DNA of 64,000 nucleotides from Blastococcus fimeti (GTDB taxonomy: Bacteria > Actinomycetota > Actinomycetes > Mycobacteriales > Geodermatophilaceae), in contig FNAW01000004.1 of the NCBI GenBank assembly GCA_900102115.1, forward strand, positions 186,001 through 250,000, written 5' to 3'. A model generated the notes under the pieces. The model was not told the origin of the DNA, searched no databases, and was given only the letters and a program-made list of their open reading frames with translations. This document shows positions 59,883 through 64,000 of the stretch, piece after piece. Numbering within the stretch: position 1 is the first letter of the stretch; each line of letters starts with the position of its first letter. The translations under genes and the position numbers were made by a program.

Positions 59883-60245
59883 ATGGCGCACGAGCACCCG
59901 GAGATCCGCGTCTCGCCGATCTTCCCGGTCACCGACCTGCTCCGGGCGCTCGCGCACTACGCCGCCCTGGGCTGCACGGTGTCGGCGCACGACGAGGGCT
60001 ACGGCTTCGCCGCCCTGGGCGGGGTCGAGCTGCACCTTGTGGTCACCGAGGGGCACGACCCGCTGCGGACGGCGGCCGCGGCCTACCTGCACGTGCCCGA
60101 CGCCGACGCCCTCGCCGCACGCTGGGCCGGCGTCGAGCGGACCAGCGCCCCCGTCGACACCGACTACGGGCTCCGCGAGGGAGCGCACGTCGATCCGGAC
60201 GGCAACCTGCTGCGGTTCGGGTCACCGCTACCGTCGGACGGGTGA
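59883..60245 (+). CDS. VOC-family, bleomycin-resistance-like protein
   Basis: A one-domain VOC protein of 120 residues: VSPIFPVTDLLRALAHYAAL, GFAALGGVELHLVV, AYLHVPDADALAARW, and the closing EGAHVDPDGNLLRFG. In this subgroup bleomycin-type resistance proteins trap the drug in a dimer cleft, although many members have other ligands. ATG 59883. Its TGA overlaps the GTG of the Gfo/Idh gene by 4 bases (GTGA), so the two are coupled. Confidence 0.82.
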   Translation: MAHEHPEIRVSPIFPVTDLLRALAHYAALGCTVSAHDEGYGFAALGGVELHLVVTEGHDPLRTAAAAYLHVPDADALAARWAGVERTSAPVDTDYGLREGAHVDPDGNLLRFGSPLPSDG

Positions 60246-61234
60246 CCGAACAGATCCGCTGGGGCATCGTCGGACCGGGCCGCATCGCCGAGAGCGTGCT
60301 GCCCGACTTCGCGCACGTCCCGCACGCCCGTGTCGTCGCCGTCGCCTCGCGCTCGCAGGAGCGGGCCGACGCGTTCGCCGCCCGGCACGGGATCGACCGC
60401 GCGCATGGCTCGTACGCCGCGATCCTGGCCGACCCGGACGTCGACGTCCTCTACGTCGCGACCCCGCACGCGCAGCACGCCGCGTTCGCCCTCGCCGCCC
60501 TGCGCGCCGGCAAGGCGCTGCTGGTGGAGAAGTCGTTCACCGCCACCACCGCGGGCGCGCGGGAGGTCGTCGACCTGGCCCGCGAGACCGGCGTCTTCAC
60601 CATGGAGGCGATGTGGACCCGCTTCCAGCCGGCGGTCGTCGCGCTGCGCGAGCTGGTGGCCGACGGCGCGATCGGCGAGGTGCGCTCGGTCCAGGCCGAC
60701 CTCGGGGTCTCCCGCGAGTACGACCCGGCCGACCGGCTGTTCGCCCTCGAGCTCGGCGGCGGCGCCCTGCTCGACCTGGGGGTCTACGTCGTCTCGTTCG
60801 CGCAGATGCTGCTCGGCACGCCGCAACGCGTCGTCGCCACCGGGTCCGTCTTCCCCACGGGCGTGGACGCCGAGGTGGCGCTGCTGCTCGGCTACGACGA
60901 CGGCCGGGCCGCCACGCTGCTCACCTCGCTGCGCCAGGCGCTGCCCGGCCAGGCGCGGGTCTTCGGCACCGCCGGCTGGATCGACGTCCTCCCGCGGTTC
61001 CACCACCCCGACACGATCGTGCTGCACCGCGCCGGCGCGGAGCCGGAGACGATCACCCGCCCCGCGACCGGTGTCGGCTACGCGCACGAGCTGATCGAGG
61101 TGACCGAGTGCCTGCGCGCCGGGCGCAGCGAGAGCGCGGTCATGCCGCTCGCCGACACCCTCGCCGTGCAGGACGTGCTCGGTCAGGCCGCCGACCAGCT
61201 GGGCGTCCGGCACGCCGAGGCGGACACCTTCTAG
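60242..61234 (+). CDS. Gfo/Idh/MocA-family oxidoreductase
   Basis: An NAD(P)-dependent dehydrogenase of 330 residues. The N-terminal Rossmann fold shows WGIVGPGRIAESVLPDF and VVAVASRSQERADAFAARHG; the catalytic-lysine region is ALLVEKSFTATT (EKP-like EKS), followed by MEAMWTRFQPAV and the C-terminal dimerisation domain with ALLDLGVYVVSFAQMLLG and GTAGWIDVLPRFHHPD. Members act on sugars, dihydrodiols or similar polyols. The EKS variant of EKP is common. Its TAG shares CTAG 61231-61234 with the DUF72 stop. Confidence 0.88.
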   Translation: MTEQIRWGIVGPGRIAESVLPDFAHVPHARVVAVASRSQERADAFAARHGIDRAHGSYAAILADPDVDVLYVATPHAQHAAFALAALRAGKALLVEKSFTATTAGAREVVDLARETGVFTMEAMWTRFQPAVVALRELVADGAIGEVRSVQADLGVSREYDPADRLFALELGGGALLDLGVYVVSFAQMLLGTPQRVVATGSVFPTGVDAEVALLLGYDDGRAATLLTSLRQALPGQARVFGTAGWIDVLPRFHHPDTIVLHRAGAEPETITRPATGVGYAHELIEVTECLRAGRSESAVMPLADTLAVQDVLGQAADQLGVRHAEADTF

Positions 61235-62025
61235 CTCTTCGCCACCGGCACCGGCCACGCCGCGCCCGTCGCCTCGTCGACGGTGGGCACGCGGGTCGTC
61301 GTCCCCCCGGCCCGCCGGACGGCGTCGGCGAACCGCACCGCGTCGATGACGGCGTTGCAGCCCGGGTCGTTGTTGAAGTAGACGAGGACGTCGGCGTCGC
61401 CGTAGGTGCCGACGACCCGCTCGGCCCACAGCTGCAGCGTCTCGGCGCGGTAGCCCCAGCCCTCGAACCCGTGGTGGAAGCGCAGGTAACCCCAGTCTGT
61501 GGTGCGCCACAGCGGGGCGATCGGCTGCTCGTCGCGGTCGGCCCAGCAGAGCGCCGCCCCGTATCGCTCCAGCAGCCCCCGGATCTCGTCGGTCCACCAC
61601 GACTCGTGCCGCGGCTCGACCGCGACCCGCGTGCCCGCGGGGAACTGCGCCAGGCACTCGCGCAGCAGCTCGGGGTCGGCCTTCAGGGTGGGCGGCAGCT
61701 GCAGCAGGATCGTGTCGAGCTTCGCGCCCAGCCCGGCGGCGCGCTCCATGAGCCGGCCGACCGGCTCCTCGGGTTCGCGCAGCCGCTTCATGTGCGTCAG
61801 GAAGCGGCTGGCCTTGACCGCCCAGCGGAAGTCCGGCGGGGTGCGGTCCCGCCACGCCTCGAACGTCGCACGCTCGGGCAGCCGGTAGAAGGCGTTGTTG
61901 CTCTCGACGGTCGCGAAGTGCTCGACGTAGTGCTCCAGCCACAGCCGCTGCGCGAGCTTCGGCGGGTAGAAGGCGCCGCGCCAGTCGCGGTACTGCCATC
62001 CCGACGTCCCGATGATCACCGTCAC
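61231..62025 (-). CDS. DUF72 family protein
   Basis: A TIM-barrel protein of 264 residues of the DUF72/YecE family. Motifs in order: IIGTSGWQYRDWRGAFYPPK, ESNNAFYRLPERATFEAW, FRWAVKASRFLTHMKRL, ILLQLPPTLKADPELL, RVAVEPRHESWW, YLRFHHGFEGWGY and VLVYFNNDPGCNAV. The acidic and aromatic residues at strand ends suggest a sugar- or nucleotide-binding cavity, but no activity is established. GTG 62025 or 62019 starts it. It is divergent from the next VOC-like gene by 25 bases. Confidence 0.87.
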   Translation of the reverse strand: MTVIIGTSGWQYRDWRGAFYPPKLAQRLWLEHYVEHFATVESNNAFYRLPERATFEAWRDRTPPDFRWAVKASRFLTHMKRLREPEEPVGRLMERAAGLGAKLDTILLQLPPTLKADPELLRECLAQFPAGTRVAVEPRHESWWTDEIRGLLERYGAALCWADRDEQPIAPLWRTTDWGYLRFHHGFEGWGYRAETLQLWAERVVGTYGDADVLVYFNNDPGCNAVIDAVRFADAVRRAGGTTTRVPTVDEATGAAWPVPVAKS

Positions 62026-62050
62026 GGAGGGCCGCCTACCCTCTCCGACC

Positions 62051-62437
62051 ATGGCTGACGCACCTGCGCGCTTCAAGGACCTCTGCCTCGACGCGAACGA
62101 CCACCACGCGCTCGCCGACTGGTGGTGCGCCGCGATGGGCTACGTCCGGCGGGACGACCTCGAGGACGCCGAGACGCCCGAGGACGACGAGCCCCGCCCG
62201 CAGGACTGGCCGATCCCGATCGTCGACCCGGCCGGCGAGGGGCCGCTGATCTGGGTCGTCCCGGTGCCCGAGCGCAAGACGATCAAGAACCGCATGCACT
62301 TCGACGTCGTCGGCGAGACCTGGCCGCTGATCGCCGCCGGGGCACGGATGGTGCGCGAGCAGGACGACGAGATCGAGTGGAGCGTCCTCGCCGACCCGGA
62401 GGGCAACGAGTTCTGCGTCTTCGCCCCGGAGGAGTGA
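62051..62437 (+). CDS. VOC-like protein (glyoxalase_6 type)
   Basis: A protein of 128 residues: ARFKDLCLDANDHHALADWW opens the fold, PLIWVVPVPERKTIKNRMHF gives the middle strands with a His, and VLADPEGNEFCVFAP closes with the typical D-P-E-G-N-E-F motif. It belongs to the actinobacterial glyoxalase-like proteins annotated PF18029; ligand unknown. ATG 62051. The GPP34-like gene follows 4 bases after its stop, suggesting one transcript. Confidence 0.82.
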   Translation: MADAPARFKDLCLDANDHHALADWWCAAMGYVRRDDLEDAETPEDDEPRPQDWPIPIVDPAGEGPLIWVVPVPERKTIKNRMHFDVVGETWPLIAAGARMVREQDDEIEWSVLADPEGNEFCVFAPEE

Positions 62438-62441
62438 CACC

Positions 62442-63041
62442 GTGCGCGAGCTGGCCACCACCCGGCTGGCGGCCCTGTGCCTCAACCGGCGGGGACGGCC
62501 GCGCGGCCTGACCTACGACGACCACCTCGTCCGGGGGGCGCTCGTCCTCGACCTGGCCGTCTGCGGCGCGCTCGCCCACACCGAGGACGCCGTGGAACTC
62601 GACCATGCCCGGGCGGCCGCGCACGGTCTCGCCGACGTCGCCGCCGAGGTGGACGAGGGCGACACGGGCCTGCAGTGGTGGCTCGACCACGGGCGCCTGG
62701 GGTTCGACGACTGGCGCGCCCGCCTCGTCGACGCCGGCATCTGGCGGCTGCGGCCGTGGTCGCTGCGCTTCCCGTTCCAGAGCTTCGAGGACACCGAGCG
62801 GGAGCGCACGGAGGCCGACCGGGCCGCGGGCCGGCGGCTCGTGCGGACCGGGACGGAGGCTCCGACGACACTGGTCGTCCTGGCGCTGGGCTCGATCAGC
62901 GGGGTGTTCGGCGCCATCGAGGATCCACCGTCGTGGGTGCTCGAGGACCTGGGCGGCGCGGGGTGGGCCGGCGAGCTGGTGGTCGAGCGGCTGACCGACC
63001 TGCGGGTCCGGATGCGCTCGATCGGCCACGCCGTCGACTGA
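62442..63041 (+). CDS. GPP34/GOLPH3-like family protein
   Basis: A mainly helical protein of 199 residues. LAALCLNRRGRPRG near the start, YDDHLVRGALVLDLAVCGAL, DWRARLVDAGIWRL and the closing ELVVERLTDLRVRMR resemble the bacterial GPP34 family, distant relatives of the Golgi phosphoprotein GOLPH3 that binds phosphoinositides. Bacterial functions are unproven. GTG 62442 follows the VOC gene by 4 bases. The family call is moderate because only weak motifs are available. Confidence 0.6.
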   Translation: MRELATTRLAALCLNRRGRPRGLTYDDHLVRGALVLDLAVCGALAHTEDAVELDHARAAAHGLADVAAEVDEGDTGLQWWLDHGRLGFDDWRARLVDAGIWRLRPWSLRFPFQSFEDTERERTEADRAAGRRLVRTGTEAPTTLVVLALGSISGVFGAIEDPPSWVLEDLGGAGWAGELVVERLTDLRVRMRSIGHAVD

Positions 63042-63120
63042 GGGCTCGGTGACCGGCGTGTCCGCACCTCGCCGGCCGGCCCCGTGTCACGCTGCCCCCG
63101 CCTTCGAGAGGAGTCAGCAG

Positions 63121-63879
63121 ATGCCCGTCCGGTCCCGACCAGCGCAGCCGGTCCTGACGACGGCGGGCGCCTGCGCCCTGCTGCTGCTCACCAGCGGCTG
63201 CGGCCTGTCCTCAGCGCGGGTGGACTCCGCCGACCCCGGACCGGCGACCATCAGCTCGCCCGCCCCTCCGGCTGCGGCGCCCACCACGGCCGCCGAGGAG
63301 GTCGCTGCCGTCGAGCTGGCGGGCATCCCCCCGTACGGCCTGCCGGCGTCGCTCCGGGTGAGCGTCTCCCCTGCGGCGCCCGGGGTGCCGCCACTCGCTG
63401 TTCCGGGTGGCTTGTTCAGCGCCGTCTGCGGCGTGCCGGACGACGCCGCCCGGTACGCGACGATCAGCATCACGTTCACCGACCGCGGTCCGGACCGCGG
63501 GAAGCAGCGGTCGGGATCGTCGAACCTCCAGGCCGACGTGACCGTGGAGGGCGGCGGTAGCGGCATCGGCGTCTTCGAGCGGTCCGACGCCGAGCGCTCC
63601 GACGACGCGGCCGGGTACTGCCCCGGCACGCTGTCGGGCGGCACGAGCATGCAGACCGAGGAGCTCAGCGAGTCGCACCAGACGATGACGCTGTACGCGG
63701 TCGCGCCGGCCACCGCCGCGACGCCGGACCCGTTCCGGGGCAGCACCGTCCGGATCGACGGCCTGCGGGTCACGGAGAACTCGATCAGCACGCAGCCGTG
63801 GACCTGGGTCGTCGAGAGCGTCACCGAGGGCAGCGCCTGCCCCGACGACCCGAACGCGCTCTGCCTGCCTCTCGGCTGA
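63121..63879 (+). CDS. putative secreted lipoprotein
   Basis: A protein of 252 residues with a signal peptide (basic VRSRPAQP, hydrophobic VLTTAGACALLLL) and lipobox TSGC, so Cys near residue 29 should be lipidated. A Pro/Ala linker (about 35-65) leads to a globular domain without recognised family, containing four further cysteines (two probable disulfides: SAVCGVPDDA, GYCPGTLSG, GSACPDDPNALCLP). GAGAGGAG lies 8 bases before ATG 63121. It ends convergently with groEL across a hairpin. Confidence 0.78.
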   Translation: MPVRSRPAQPVLTTAGACALLLLTSGCGLSSARVDSADPGPATISSPAPPAAAPTTAAEEVAAVELAGIPPYGLPASLRVSVSPAAPGVPPLAVPGGLFSAVCGVPDDAARYATISITFTDRGPDRGKQRSGSSNLQADVTVEGGGSGIGVFERSDAERSDDAAGYCPGTLSGGTSMQTEELSESHQTMTLYAVAPATAATPDPFRGSTVRIDGLRVTENSISTQPWTWVVESVTEGSACPDDPNALCLPLG

Positions 63880-63910
63880 CTCCCGTCCGGCCGGGGCCAG
63901 GAACGCCAAC

Positions 63911-63942
63911 AGGGGCGGCCCGCTCGGAAGCGAACCGCCCCT
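63911..63942. terminator. hairpin between the lipoprotein gene and groEL
   Basis: AGGGGCGG (63911-63918) pairs with CCGCCCCT (63935-63942), and inside them CGCT pairs with AGCG around a CGGA loop, giving a two-part stem. It sits between the two convergent genes, so it can end both transcripts. Confidence 0.75.
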
Positions 63943-63976
63943 GGCGGGCAGTGCAGGTACTACGAGGGGGCTGGAC

Positions 63977-64000
63977 TCAGAAGTCCATGCCGCCCATGCC
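63977..64000 (-). CDS. groEL: chaperonin GroEL, C-terminal codons only
   Basis: Reading inward from the right edge on the minus strand gives GMGGMDF followed by TGA (63977-63979). The Gly-Met rich end, with terminal MGGMDF, is the hallmark of GroEL/Hsp60 tails that hang into the folding cavity. Only seven codons are visible; the rest lies beyond the window. In actinobacteria a Gly-Met tail is typical of the housekeeping copy, unlike the His-rich tail of GroEL1. Confidence 0.85.
   Translation of the reverse strand, partial: GMGGMDF

Overview
This window reads as a chromosomal segment of a very high-GC actinobacterium. Lines of evidence are a SepH-type septation protein, an F420-type luciferase-like oxidoreductase, an FprA-type NADPH-ferredoxin reductase, a cold-shock protein with a long actinobacterial tail, many GTG starts, and 4-base ATGA/GTGA gene overlaps. 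Codon style and gene content suggest the Geodermatophilaceae or a near relative; that placement is inference. Coding density is high, no insertion sequence, phage, plasmid or CRISPR signature is visible, and base composition stays even.

Layout. 1-4.9 kb: a CHAD-domain protein cut by the left edge, tRNA-Arg(CCT), an acetyltransferase, Nei2 glycosylase, a secreted GH25-like protein, an ABM monooxygenase and fprA. 4.9-15 kb: mostly minus strand, with PEP carboxylase, a repeat protein, an F420-type oxidoreductase, a VOC protein, a NatAB-like ABC exporter, an MFS exporter and pdxH, plus plus-strand udgX. 15-20 kb: citrate synthase, serC and a large hybrid histidine kinase carrying a second, RsbW-like ATPase. 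20-23.4 kb: a circularly permuted ATP-grasp protein translationally coupled to an S9 peptidase. 23.7-28.8 kb: sepH, a heterodimeric ABC exporter and a stress membrane protein. 28.8-36.5 kb: a TrmH methyltransferase, a TetR-controlled ABC exporter, a thioesterase, an aldo/keto reductase, thpR, and a MarR/MFS pair whose transporter has a pentapeptide tandem repeat. 36.5-43.5 kb: a purine permease, DUF2530, DUF3027, MFS, a DUF2771-like lipoprotein, cspB, a nucleotidyltransferase, an EEP hydrolase and a small membrane protein. 43.5-49.8 kb: an XPB-associated protein, a cyclopropane synthase, XPB helicase and a SnoaL-like protein. 49.8-54 kb: a DUF222/HNH nuclease with a LexA-like box, an SF2 helicase and a possible ADP-ribosyltransferase-fold protein. 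54-64 kb: a LAL-type LuxR regulator, small proteins, LURP-one, HD, DUF4031, VOC, Gfo/Idh, DUF72 and GPP34-like proteins, a lipoprotein, and the last codons of groEL.

The stretch from citrate synthase to XPB keeps, from memory, the order and relative orientation of M. tuberculosis Rv0889c back to Rv0861c, so it is an old actinobacterial backbone with lineage-specific insertions. DNA repair is a recurring theme (Nei2, UdgX, XPB, an SOS-boxed HNH nuclease, an SF2 helicase). The most interesting points are the kinase-receiver-RsbW fusion, apparent CTG starts at coupled CTGA overlaps, three convergent pairs whose stop codons share one CTAG, the apparently degenerate ATP-grasp/peptidase pair, and the LexA-like box beside the helicase.
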